Shown: positions 1 through 7,196 of the stretch, one piece after another | How positions within the stretch are numbered: the first letter of the stretch is position 1 | Layout of the letters: every line of letters begins with the position of its first letter | Assembly (NCBI GenBank): GCA_947454155.1 | Contig: CANGIT010000003.1 | Location: forward strand, 1 to 64,000 | Length of the DNA stretch: 64,000 nt | Direction of reading: 5' to 3' | Source of the DNA: Chitinophagaceae bacterium | GTDB taxonomy: Bacteria > Bacteroidota > Bacteroidia > Chitinophagales > Chitinophagaceae | Made by a program: the position numbers and the translations under genes | The notes under the pieces: generated by a model | What the model was told of the DNA's origin: nothing | Seen by the model: the letters and a program-made list of their open reading frames with translations, nothing else | Databases searched by the model: none

Positions 1-108
1 CCTTGTACATACACCTCTACGTTGAGGACAACTATCCAAAGCTCTTGATTTGCTTTTGGATTTAATGATTTCTCTACCTTTTCTTACTAACTGTTGAATT
101 GTTGGCAT
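1..108 (-). CDS. rpsL: 30S ribosomal protein S12, N-terminal part (cut by window edge)
   Basis: The minus strand from the ATG at 106-108 reads 36 codons without a stop to the window edge. They begin [13 protein letters not shown] and continue through [16 protein letters not shown], the highly conserved start of ribosomal protein S12, which sits at the decoding centre of the small subunit. Only the first quarter or so of the protein is present. In most bacteria rpsL opens the str operon (rpsL-rpsG-fusA), so the rest of that operon probably lies beyond the left edge; that is inference. A TAnnTTTG promoter element lies 26 bases upstream. Confidence 0.95.
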   Translation of the reverse strand, partial: MPTIQQLVRKGREIIKSKSKSRALDSCPQRRGVCTR

Positions 109-134
109 TTATGAACCATTTATTTTTTGGACGG

Positions 135-142
135 CAAAAGTA
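135..142 (-). promoter_or_regulatory. Bacteroidetes -7 promoter element (TACTTTTG) for rpsL
   Basis: On the minus strand this reads TACTTTTG, an exact match to the Bacteroidetes housekeeping -7 consensus TAnnTTTG, 26 bases before the rpsL start codon. No clear -33 TTTG box is visible, which is common for this promoter class. Confidence 0.6.
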
Positions 143-257
143 GTCATATTCATTTAAAAACGAAAAAAAAATTGCCGTAAAAGTTAAAAATTATCAACAT
201 CGGGGAAAAATACCCTAAAAACGGGCATTTTCGGGCCGATTAAATTCAATATTTTGG

Positions 258-1322
258 CTATACCTTCATCATCCAGCAATGCTTATCAGCGGTATTACCA
301 TAGCGAATGGCATTCATTCTGCTTTTTACTTCAGGAGCAGTAGCCCAATTTTCCACATCAAAAAGCATGGTATATTCTTCGTATCTCAACTCTTTGATGA
401 AAGAAATGGTAGCCGCAGTTCCTGTTCCAAAAACTTCGCGAAGCGTGCCCGCTTTGTGGGCTTCGATGATCTCGTCAATGCTTAATGGACGTTCTTCTAC
501 GGTGATGCCCATATCTTTCAGCACTTTGATCACACTGTCTCTGGTAACACCCGCCAGGATAGTGCCTGATTGCAAATCGGGTGTAATGGCTTTGTCTCCA
601 ATGATGAAAAAGACATTCATCGTGCCACATTCCTGTACGTAACGATGCTCAAACGCATCTGTCCATAAAACCTGGTCGTAACCATTCTTCTTTGCAATGG
701 CAGTTGGATACATGGCCGCACCATAATTGCCTGCAGCCTTGGCATAGCCTGAACCACCCGGCACCGCCCTTACATATTGCTCTTCCACGTAAATGCGCAT
801 TGGCATATTGTAGTAAGGTCCAGTGGGACTAAGAATGATCATGAATTTATACGTATCGCTTGGCCTTACACCAATCATTTCATCTGTACTGAACATGAAA
901 GGACGGATATACAATGAATGGTCTTCCATTTCTGGAATCCAGCTTCTGTCTAAATCCACCAACAACTGCATCCCTTTCATGAAAATATCCTCAGGTACGG
1001 TGGGCATCTGCATTCTTTCTGCAGATTGGTTGAATCTTTTGAAATTATCATGAGGCCTGAAAATAAAAGCCTCTCCTGATGGACTTTTATATGCCTTTAT
1101 GCCTTCAAAAATAGACTGGCCATAATGAATAGCCGCTAAAGACGGAGCCATCAACAAAGGCTGATAAGGTTTGATCTCTGCATTCTTCCATTCTCCATCT
1201 TCATAATCCACCTCCAGCATGTGATCGGTGAAATATTTTCCGAAAGGAATGTTCTCGAGATTTATGTCCGTAAGTTTGCTGTGTTCAGCTTTAGTAATTT
1301 TAAAGTCTGCCGCTGCAATCAT
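258..1322 (-). CDS. ilvE: Branched-chain amino acid aminotransferase
   Basis: A 354-residue class IV PLP-dependent aminotransferase that catalyses the last step of leucine, isoleucine and valine synthesis (and their first degradation step) with 2-oxoglutarate/glutamate. Seen directly: the N-terminal segment HYGQSIFEGIKAY, followed by RPHDNFKRFNQSAERM, the PLP-lysine region YAKAAGNYGAAM, and the C-terminal GTGTAATIS phosphate-binding segment. The length fits the larger BCAT-II subgroup (about 340-365 residues) common in Bacteroidetes. It stands alone, divergent from the 1378 gene with about 55 bases between the starts. No other ilv/leu genes are nearby. Confidence 0.95.
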   Translation of the reverse strand: MIAAADFKITKAEHSKLTDINLENIPFGKYFTDHMLEVDYEDGEWKNAEIKPYQPLLMAPSLAAIHYGQSIFEGIKAYKSPSGEAFIFRPHDNFKRFNQSAERMQMPTVPEDIFMKGMQLLVDLDRSWIPEMEDHSLYIRPFMFSTDEMIGVRPSDTYKFMIILSPTGPYYNMPMRIYVEEQYVRAVPGGSGYAKAAGNYGAAMYPTAIAKKNGYDQVLWTDAFEHRYVQECGTMNVFFIIGDKAITPDLQSGTILAGVTRDSVIKVLKDMGITVEERPLSIDEIIEAHKAGTLREVFGTGTAATISFIKELRYEEYTMLFDVENWATAPEVKSRMNAIRYGNTADKHCWMMKV

Positions 1323-1377
1323 ATGCTGTAATTTTACTGCAAAGAAACTAAAAAAAACGCGCGCAAAATTGAGTTTT

Positions 1378-1878
1378 ATGAGTTTAGAGAACTTTCAAAT
1401 ACCTATTGTATTGATACCTGAATTGTACAAAGATTCATTGGTTCAATTAGAAGCCGAACAAGCTACAAGCATTAATCTTAAAGAAAGTCGGCTTACTTTC
1501 ACCGGTTCAAATCTCAAAAACATATTGATACTAACCGAAGACGCCCATCATTTGCATCTTGCAGACACCGATCTTGAGTTCCTGGCAAACATTCTCAATG
1601 CCTGCAAACTCAACTTGAATGATGTGGCGATTGTAAATCTGTTTCATAACAAAGGCGCTGACTTCATATTGTTGTCTTCTCAATTCAAACCCGAAAACAT
1701 ACTGCTTTTTGGCGTTATTGGCGCTTCCATTGGTATACAGCATCATTCAGATAACTATGAGTTGACGAAATGGCAAAACATCAACATCATCAGCGGCGAT
1801 CATCTTTCTGCAATAGCCACTCAACCAGAACTGAAAAAGAAATTATGGCTACAACTCAAAAAACTCTTTCAAATTTAA
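1378..1878 (+). CDS. Conserved-looking hypothetical protein with UDG-fold-like pattern
   Basis: A 166-residue protein starting MSLENFQIPIVLIPELY; the frame is open further upstream, but that would run into the divergent ilvE, so the ATG at 1378 is preferred. No signal peptide or membrane segment. I do not recognise it firmly. Two stretches resemble the spacing of small uracil-DNA-glycosylase-like folds: LANILNACKLNLNDVAIVNL, and a C-terminal QPELKKKLWLQLKKLF, which recalls the family 4/5 UDG ending with pattern PelKr..WedLkk. The catalytic loops of active UDGs are not evident, so an inactive relative or a HolD-like polymerase accessory protein is possible. First gene of a three-gene run with rdgB and a thioesterase. 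Confidence 0.6.
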   Translation: MSLENFQIPIVLIPELYKDSLVQLEAEQATSINLKESRLTFTGSNLKNILILTEDAHHLHLADTDLEFLANILNACKLNLNDVAIVNLFHNKGADFILLSSQFKPENILLFGVIGASIGIQHHSDNYELTKWQNINIISGDHLSAIATQPELKKKLWLQLKKLFQI

Positions 1879-1888
1879 CCCTCCGCAT

Positions 1889-2470
1889 ATGCTCATCTTT
1901 GCCAGCAATAACGAAAACAAAGTGAAAGAAGTCAATGCCTTGCTCCACGGCATTATGGAAGTCATCAGCCTTAAAGAAGCAGGTATCATGCAAGATATTC
2001 CCGAGCCCTTTTTAACATTGGAAGAAAATGCTACCACCAAGTCGGCAACAATTTACCAGCTTACCGGTAGAGATTGCTTTAGCGAGGATACCGGATTGGA
2101 AGTGCAAGCGCTTGATGGACGACCCGGTGTAAAAAGTGCCAGATACAATGAAGAAGGTGTTTTCGGAAGTAATATCGATAAACTTTTGTTTGAATTGAAA
2201 AACAAGCCCAACAGATCTGCAAGATTCAGAACAGTAATTTCGCTGATAATGAATGGTAAAGAGTTTCAGTTTGAAGGCATTTGCAATGGTCAAATCACGG
2301 AAGCGCCCAAAGGACATGGTGGCTTTGGGTATGACCCGGTTTTCATTCCGGATGGAGCCAAAGTCACTTTCGGCGAAATGGAAATGGATGAAAAAAATCA
2401 ATACAGCCACAGAAAAAAAGCAGTTGCCCAACTCCTCAATTTTCTAAAAACAACTTATGGCAAGAATTAA
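1889..2470 (+). CDS. rdgB: Non-canonical purine NTP pyrophosphatase (RdgB/HAM1)
   Basis: A 193-residue Maf/HAM1-superfamily enzyme that hydrolyses dITP, XTP and dXTP to monophosphates, keeping deaminated purines out of DNA and RNA. Seen: the N-terminal substrate motif FASNNENKVKEV, the acidic metal-binding region FSEDTGLEVQALDGRPGV, GHGGFGYDPVFIP, and a C-terminal SHRKKAVAQL. This is the standard motif set and length. The start lies 10 bases after the preceding stop, and the last 14 bases overlap the thioesterase gene in another frame, so translation is probably coupled. Confidence 0.95.
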   Translation: MLIFASNNENKVKEVNALLHGIMEVISLKEAGIMQDIPEPFLTLEENATTKSATIYQLTGRDCFSEDTGLEVQALDGRPGVKSARYNEEGVFGSNIDKLLFELKNKPNRSARFRTVISLIMNGKEFQFEGICNGQITEAPKGHGGFGYDPVFIPDGAKVTFGEMEMDEKNQYSHRKKAVAQLLNFLKTTYGKN

Positions 2471-2888
2471 ACTGACCATGCCCACTTCGATCTGCGGGGA
2501 GAGTTTACTTCGTGTAAGGGTTGCCGATATCAACTATGGCCACCACCTTGGCAACGATGCAATGGTGGGCCTTTTGCATGAAGCAAGAGTGTTGTGGCTG
2601 CATCAATTAGGCTACACGGAATTTAATGTTGAAGAGAAAAGTCTGATTTTAAGCGAGCTGATTGTCAATTACCTGGCTGAGGCATTCCTTGGAGATGATT
2701 TGAAAATAGAAATCGCCACTGGTGAAAAAACATCCTCCGGATTCGAGTTGTATTATCGGGTAACTACGATAAGAAATGGCGTCAACCTGAATATTGCGAT
2801 TGCAAAAACAGGACTTGTTTTTTTCGACTATTCTTCAAGGAAAATCAGTCCAATGCCCGAAGAATTCTGTAAACGTTTTTGGAGTTGA
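2457..2888 (+). CDS. Acyl-CoA thioesterase-like hotdog-fold protein
   Basis: A 143-residue single-domain hotdog protein. The stretch RVADINYGHHLGNDAMVGLLHEAR corresponds to the YbgC/4HBT pattern D.D..GHvnNa.Y....E.aR, though the first catalytic-type Asp is replaced by Asn within INYGHHLG and the second Asp (GND) remains. The helix and the SELIVNYLAEAFLGDDLKI strand follow as expected. Substrate unknown; hydrolysis of a short or medium acyl-CoA is the family expectation. It overlaps the end of rdgB by 14 bases and ends only 4 bases before the convergent aroE, with no terminator between. Confidence 0.75.
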   Translation: MARIKLTMPTSICGESLLRVRVADINYGHHLGNDAMVGLLHEARVLWLHQLGYTEFNVEEKSLILSELIVNYLAEAFLGDDLKIEIATGEKTSSGFELYYRVTTIRNGVNLNIAIAKTGLVFFDYSSRKISPMPEEFCKRFWS

Positions 2889-2892
2889 AGAC

Positions 2893-3633
2893 TTATTGAT
2901 TCCAGATTTCCCAATTGGCCTCCGCCTGCAGTTCCAGCATGTGGTAGCCATTGCAAACAGCAGCGCCATTGACCATCCCCTTATTCATAAACAAAGTTTG
3001 TGTTGGTTTGTAAATCAGATCATACAACAGATGATCAGGGCCTATGGCTTCATAGGGAATTGGCGGACATTCATTTTCATATGGAGACATTCCTACCGAA
3101 GTGCAGTTGACAATCAACTGATGCGACCTGATGAGAGCTGGCGTTACGTCCTCATAATTCAAGGCAGTATGTTGAAAGATATTTTTCTTCCTGGATATAA
3201 CAATGAAGGAAATGCCTATTTTTCGCAACACCCACTGAACAGACTGTGAAGCGCCGCCATCTCCCAATACCAAGGCTTTTTGATGATTTGGTTTCAGCAA
3301 TGGTAACAATGATTTTTCAAACCCGATAACGTCTGTATTGAAACCTTTCAAAATGCCGTTGATTATTGAGATGCAATTGACGGCACCTAATTCCGCAATA
3401 ATCTTATCAGTATCCTGTAAAAAAGGAATTACAGCCTGCTTATAAGGCATGGTGACGGCAAGTCCTTTCAACTCGGGATGTTCATGCCATAAGGCAGTGA
3501 ATTCACTGATGTCTTTAATTGGAAACAATTCGAATACAGCGTTCTGAATTCCTTCCCGTTCAAACTTTTGTGTGAAAAATGTTTTCGAGGATGAATGCTC
3601 CAATGGGAATCCGATCAGCCCGAAAATACGCAT
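2893..3633 (-). CDS. aroE: Shikimate dehydrogenase
   Basis: A 246-residue NADPH-dependent shikimate 5-dehydrogenase (3-dehydroshikimate to shikimate). Visible motifs: GLIGFPLEHSSSKTFF (shikimate binding), GLAVTMPYKQAVIPFL with the catalytic Lys, AVNCISI, the Rossmann turn VLGDGGASQSV, and near the end NGYHMLELQAEANWEIW. The length is at the short end of the family, as usual for Bacteroidetes. The start lies 3 bases after the stop of the phosphosulfolactate synthase-like gene, so the two form an operon. Confidence 0.93.
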   Translation of the reverse strand: MRIFGLIGFPLEHSSSKTFFTQKFEREGIQNAVFELFPIKDISEFTALWHEHPELKGLAVTMPYKQAVIPFLQDTDKIIAELGAVNCISIINGILKGFNTDVIGFEKSLLPLLKPNHQKALVLGDGGASQSVQWVLRKIGISFIVISRKKNIFQHTALNYEDVTPALIRSHQLIVNCTSVGMSPYENECPPIPYEAIGPDHLLYDLIYKPTQTLFMNKGMVNGAAVCNGYHMLELQAEANWEIWNQ

Positions 3634-3636
3634 GAG

Positions 3637-4401
3637 TTATTTTTTATCGAGGTACATGGTAAAGGTATCTCCTCTAAGTCCGATACGCATGGCTTCCAGT
3701 GCGATGATCTCTGAAGGAGCGATGTTGCCCAGATTCACATTACATCCTATCAGTTGAAGAAAGTAGAGCTGTTGTGCTTTTTGAGGGGCTTCCCAAATGA
3801 TGTTTTCTGCTGGTATCTGCGTAAGAATTTCCTGAACCAAACCTTCCCTTACCTCTCCTGTTCCTCTGTAAATACCGACATTCCCGGCTTCACGCGCCTC
3901 TGCAATCACATAAGCGGAACCTGCATTCAATTCTGCCCTCATCAATTCAATCCATTTATAGGGAGGGATGATTGTGGCCGCATCTTTGCTTCCCACCTCA
4001 CTCAACACCACGCCATGCTTGGATAGTATTTCGATATACTTACATTTTTCATTATGATCTATCGTGATGGAGCCATCGCTTACTTCCATATAGCTGACAC
4101 CAAAATCCTTACATACCTGAATATAATCTTCAAATTGACCTCTAATTAAAAACGCCTCAAATAAGGTGCCGCCAAAATAAACAGGCATATCAAATGAACG
4201 ATATACTTCTAATTTCTCCCTTAAGTTGGGGGTTACAAAAGAAGTTCCAAAACCAAGTTTAACAACATCGATATGCGGAGCGCCCACACTCATAAGATTA
4301 CGGGATTCCTCTATGCTCAATCCTTTGTCCATCACCATAGTGATGCCGTTTTTACGAGGCTTGGCAGTTCTTTCAGGAATTTGGGAGAGATTGAAATTCA
4401 T
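3637..4401 (-). CDS. Phosphosulfolactate synthase-like protein (ComA family)
   Basis: A 254-residue TIM-barrel protein of the ComA/phosphosulfolactate synthase family, which in methanogens adds sulfite to phosphoenolpyruvate in coenzyme M synthesis. Seen: GITMVMDKGLS near the N-terminus, HIDVVKLGFGTS, MEVSDGSITI, the glycine-rich IYRGTGEVREGL and IIWEAPQKAQQ. Homologues are widespread in Bacteroidetes, which do not make coenzyme M, so the product there is uncertain; a role in making C3 sulfonates such as sulfolactate or cysteate is a guess. It heads an operon with aroE and has its own -7 promoter element. Confidence 0.85.
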   Translation of the reverse strand: MNFNLSQIPERTAKPRKNGITMVMDKGLSIEESRNLMSVGAPHIDVVKLGFGTSFVTPNLREKLEVYRSFDMPVYFGGTLFEAFLIRGQFEDYIQVCKDFGVSYMEVSDGSITIDHNEKCKYIEILSKHGVVLSEVGSKDAATIIPPYKWIELMRAELNAGSAYVIAEAREAGNVGIYRGTGEVREGLVQEILTQIPAENIIWEAPQKAQQLYFLQLIGCNVNLGNIAPSEIIALEAMRIGLRGDTFTMYLDKK

Positions 4402-4420
4402 CAGTTTTATATCTTTTGCG

Positions 4421-4428
4421 CAAAGATA
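4421..4428 (-). promoter_or_regulatory. -7 promoter element (TATCTTTG) for the ComA-like/aroE operon
   Basis: The minus strand reads TATCTTTG, an exact TAnnTTTG match, 19 bases before the start codon at 4401. It lies in the 65-base gap after the TPR gene and would give the two-gene operon its own transcript. Confidence 0.6.
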
Positions 4429-4466
4429 TTCAAATGTGCTAAATTATGGCAGAATAAATAAGCGGT

Positions 4467-5894
4467 TTACTTTTTTGTGTTTCTGCTCTTTTTGTAACGG
4501 GCAAGCAGTTCAACAATTTGCTGATGTTGTAAAAATGAAGGATTGATTTCTACAAATTTTTTCATGAGCTTCGAATTGGCTTTCAAAGCATGTTCCAAGT
4601 AGATAAGAGCCTGCTGAAACTTTCCAGCAGCGAAAAGAAAAGCAGATTTGTAGTACACAAAAATAGGCTTGGTAGCAGTATTTTCAAAGGCCATGGCAGC
4701 ATATTCAAAACCTTCTTCAAACATTTCGGCTTCAAACAAACAATTCAACAATTCAATCCAACCATTGGTATGTTTGGGCCTTACCCTGACCACATTTCCA
4801 AGAAAGGTGATGGCTTCATCATAATTCTCCATCGCCAGGTAACAACGTCCCAATGCAAGATTATATTCGGGCTGAAGCAGATGAAATTTTAATGCAATGT
4901 TCAATGATTTGATCGCATTTTGCCAATTCTGTTCGCTCATGTAAGTACCTGCAATCTTGTAGTGCAACTGACTGTCTTCGGGGTTCAAGTGGCTGGCTTT
5001 TTTATAATTAAACCTGGCCTGTGCATAATTTTTTTGTTTGTCGTAACAATGTCCAATCGCTTCATAAATCACAGCTTCAGGCATCGACAGTACAAGCACT
5101 TTTTCCAGGGCTTCAATCGCTTCCTTGTATTTTCTGAGTCTGATGTAGGCATCACCAATGTTTCGGTAGGCATAATCAAATTTCTCATTGATGGCTACAG
5201 CATATTCGTAAGCGTCAATGGCTTTTTCGTAGAGTTTGATTCCCTGGTAAGCCGCTCCAAGGTTGAACCAGGCGAGTTCACTGTAAGGATTCTCATCAAT
5301 GATTTGCTGATGCAACACAATTCCTTCCTCATTTCTGCCCGTGTAATCGGTCCAGAAACAAATTTTATAAAGCGCTTCCTCATTATGAGGGTCTTGCAGT
5401 AAAATCAAACGAAGACAATCAAAAACCTTGTTGAAGTCTTCATAATCATCGTAAACATCTGTGAGCTCAAATAAAAGATTAATTTTTTCATCTCCTTCAA
5501 ACTGATCAATCACCGCCTCCAAAAGCGCTGCCGCTTCCTCCTGCCTGTCGAGTGCCAGCAGGGCTTCTGTTCTCAAAATATAGATATTGGCCTCATTTCG
5601 ATCGAGCCATTCTGCTTTTTCGAGAAAAAACAAAGACTCCTGATAACGTCTTAAAGCAATCAGAGATTCCGACCTTAATACCAGCAGTCCAGCAGAATAG
5701 GGATATTGTGAAAACCCCATTTCGGCTGCCTCCAAAGCCGCCTGAAAATGTTCATTTTCGATATAATAATCTGCAATTTGTTCGAAACCATCTTCCTCAA
5801 TGAAAACACCACCCACGCCATCTTTTAAACGCTGATAGTTTTTCAGCAGCGCTCTCATCTCTCCCTTATCTTGTCTGTTCTCGTTTTTTCCCAT
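4467..5894 (-). CDS. Tetratricopeptide repeat protein
   Basis: A 475-residue protein made almost wholly of TPR units. Repeats with the A..Y..A / P.....L phasing are seen from about residue 25 to the C-terminus, for example AWFNLGAAYQGIKLYEKAID, AYRNIGDAYIRLRKYKEAIE and LALGRCYLAMENYDEAITFL. No signal peptide or lipobox, so it is probably cytoplasmic, and a highly charged N-terminus (MGKNENRQDKGEMRALLKN). TPR proteins scaffold protein-protein contacts; no partner can be named from the sequence. It is monocistronic by spacing. Confidence 0.85.
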   Translation of the reverse strand: MGKNENRQDKGEMRALLKNYQRLKDGVGGVFIEEDGFEQIADYYIENEHFQAALEAAEMGFSQYPYSAGLLVLRSESLIALRRYQESLFFLEKAEWLDRNEANIYILRTEALLALDRQEEAAALLEAVIDQFEGDEKINLLFELTDVYDDYEDFNKVFDCLRLILLQDPHNEEALYKICFWTDYTGRNEEGIVLHQQIIDENPYSELAWFNLGAAYQGIKLYEKAIDAYEYAVAINEKFDYAYRNIGDAYIRLRKYKEAIEALEKVLVLSMPEAVIYEAIGHCYDKQKNYAQARFNYKKASHLNPEDSQLHYKIAGTYMSEQNWQNAIKSLNIALKFHLLQPEYNLALGRCYLAMENYDEAITFLGNVVRVRPKHTNGWIELLNCLFEAEMFEEGFEYAAMAFENTATKPIFVYYKSAFLFAAGKFQQALIYLEHALKANSKLMKKFVEINPSFLQHQQIVELLARYKKSRNTKK

Positions 5895-6032
5895 TGGAGT
5901 GCTTTTTAAAAGTGAATCAATACTGTAATTTAGGTAAAAAAAATCCGCTTTCGATCATTTCCGATCCTTTAATAAATTATTGAAATGTGGAAAAAATGAA
6001 GGCTAAAAATTTCCTTTCCTTGTTATTATCCC

Positions 6033-6040
6033 TATATTTG
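6033..6040 (+). promoter_or_regulatory. -7 promoter element (TATATTTG)
   Basis: Exact TAnnTTTG match 21 bases before the start codon of the small exported protein at 6062. No good -33 box at the usual distance. Confidence 0.6.
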
Positions 6041-6061
6041 TTGTGTATAAACTGAATTGCC

Positions 6062-6415
6062 ATGAGACAAAATGCCAAAAGAATATTGTTTTTAGGAGTA
6101 ATCCTGGGCAGTGTTGTATTGTCTTTTGCGGATCGCGGCTTAAGGAAGAAGTCTAAAAACAAAGTCATCCTTAATATCAATTCTGTACCATCTTTCAAAT
6201 CTGCACTTTCCTTCAACCTGAAAAATGGAATGAAATACAAAGGGATTTCTTTTAACACCAATCAGCCTGAATCGAATTTCATTTCAACCAATACAATTGC
6301 ATCCTTTCAAAAAGGAAATACTATCTACCTTGTGCCCAATTTTCAAAAAGTAATTCAGCCTGAAATCAAACAAGGCTACACCGGCATGAAGTTGATCATC
6401 AAGTCTTCTCACTAA
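6062..6415 (+). CDS. Small exported hypothetical protein
   Basis: A 117-residue protein with a typical signal peptide (MRQNAKRILFLGVILGSVVLSFA, cleavage probably near residue 23). The mature part is basic (DRGLRKKSKNKV), about 95 residues and rich in Asn, Lys and Ser, with alternating hydrophobic strands suggesting a small beta-structured periplasmic or surface protein. I do not recognise a family. It is convergent with the next gene, with only 5 bases between the stops. Confidence 0.7.
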   Translation: MRQNAKRILFLGVILGSVVLSFADRGLRKKSKNKVILNINSVPSFKSALSFNLKNGMKYKGISFNTNQPESNFISTNTIASFQKGNTIYLVPNFQKVIQPEIKQGYTGMKLIIKSSH

Positions 6416-6420
6416 TAATT

Positions 6421-7074
6421 TTATTTTTTATTTTTCATCATTTCTGAAAAATTCAACACCCTGAATCCGTTGTGCGATGGATTGAATAATGTTATTGGTA
6501 CAATGTCTGTATTCAGGTTATTCAGTAAATAAGTGGCTACCCATTCATTTCCTGCTTTTTTATCGTTAATGATGATCTTCACCGGCAAGCCCCGGATGCC
6601 CAAGAAAGACATGTTGTAATCATTATTCAAAAGAGGATAATCATCTGAAAAATACAATTCAACCATTTTTTCTCCGTTAGCTGCTGTGGCTTTTTTACAA
6701 GCATAATCATTGATAGTAGTTATTCCTGGCTGAATGTTGAACACCATATTTCTAAAATCCTTATTTAATCTCAGCCAATCCTCTTGTGTTAGATTGATCA
6801 ATAACTTCTGTCCGCTATATTCTTTTAGAATCATCCCAACGCCTGTCTTGCGATCCCAGATTGAAGATTCCGAACCTAGCTTGCTGGTTAAATCTGTTCG
6901 GGTCTGATCTCCTTTGATGCATAATTTCCATTCAGCATCTCTTAATTGATCTTCGCCTAAATTGTTTTTAATTGAAAGGCTATAATGTGCAGTGAGTTCT
7001 GAAATTGCTTTTTGAGAATAGCCGGCATAGGCCATTAAAATAAAAAAAAACAAAGGGGCGTATGAATATTTCAT
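6421..7074 (-). CDS. Secreted hypothetical protein, GLPGLI/DUF4412-like
   Basis: A 217-residue protein with a signal peptide (MKYSYAPLFFFILMAYAGYSQ). The layout is strand-rich: YSLSIKNN, an RTDLTSKLGSESSIWDRKTG segment, LINLTQEDW, then FNIQPGITTINDYACKKA and FLGIRGLPVKIII. The last parts recall the GLPGLI and DUF4412 families of Bacteroidetes periplasmic proteins, where a variable reporter-like fold precedes 'Y.CKKA'. That link is by memory of the pattern only. Function unknown. Confidence 0.65.
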   Translation of the reverse strand: MKYSYAPLFFFILMAYAGYSQKAISELTAHYSLSIKNNLGEDQLRDAEWKLCIKGDQTRTDLTSKLGSESSIWDRKTGVGMILKEYSGQKLLINLTQEDWLRLNKDFRNMVFNIQPGITTINDYACKKATAANGEKMVELYFSDDYPLLNNDYNMSFLGIRGLPVKIIINDKKAGNEWVATYLLNNLNTDIVPITLFNPSHNGFRVLNFSEMMKNKK

Positions 7075-7141
7075 GAACGGGCTTTGTTGATAAAGTTAAG
7101 ACAAAGATTATCTTTTAAAAGATAAATTACTGCCAAATAAA

Positions 7142-7176
7142 AAGAGGCTGTATCCATCTTTTTGGTACAGCCTCTT
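7142..7176 (-). terminator. Intrinsic terminator downstream of yidC
   Basis: A perfect 11-bp stem, AAGAGGCTGTA (7142-7152) with TACAGCCTCTT (7166-7176) and a 13-base loop. On the minus strand it is followed by a T-rich tract, so it terminates yidC transcripts. Confidence 0.85.
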
Positions 7177-7196
7177 GAGAAAAAAGTTTATTGCCA

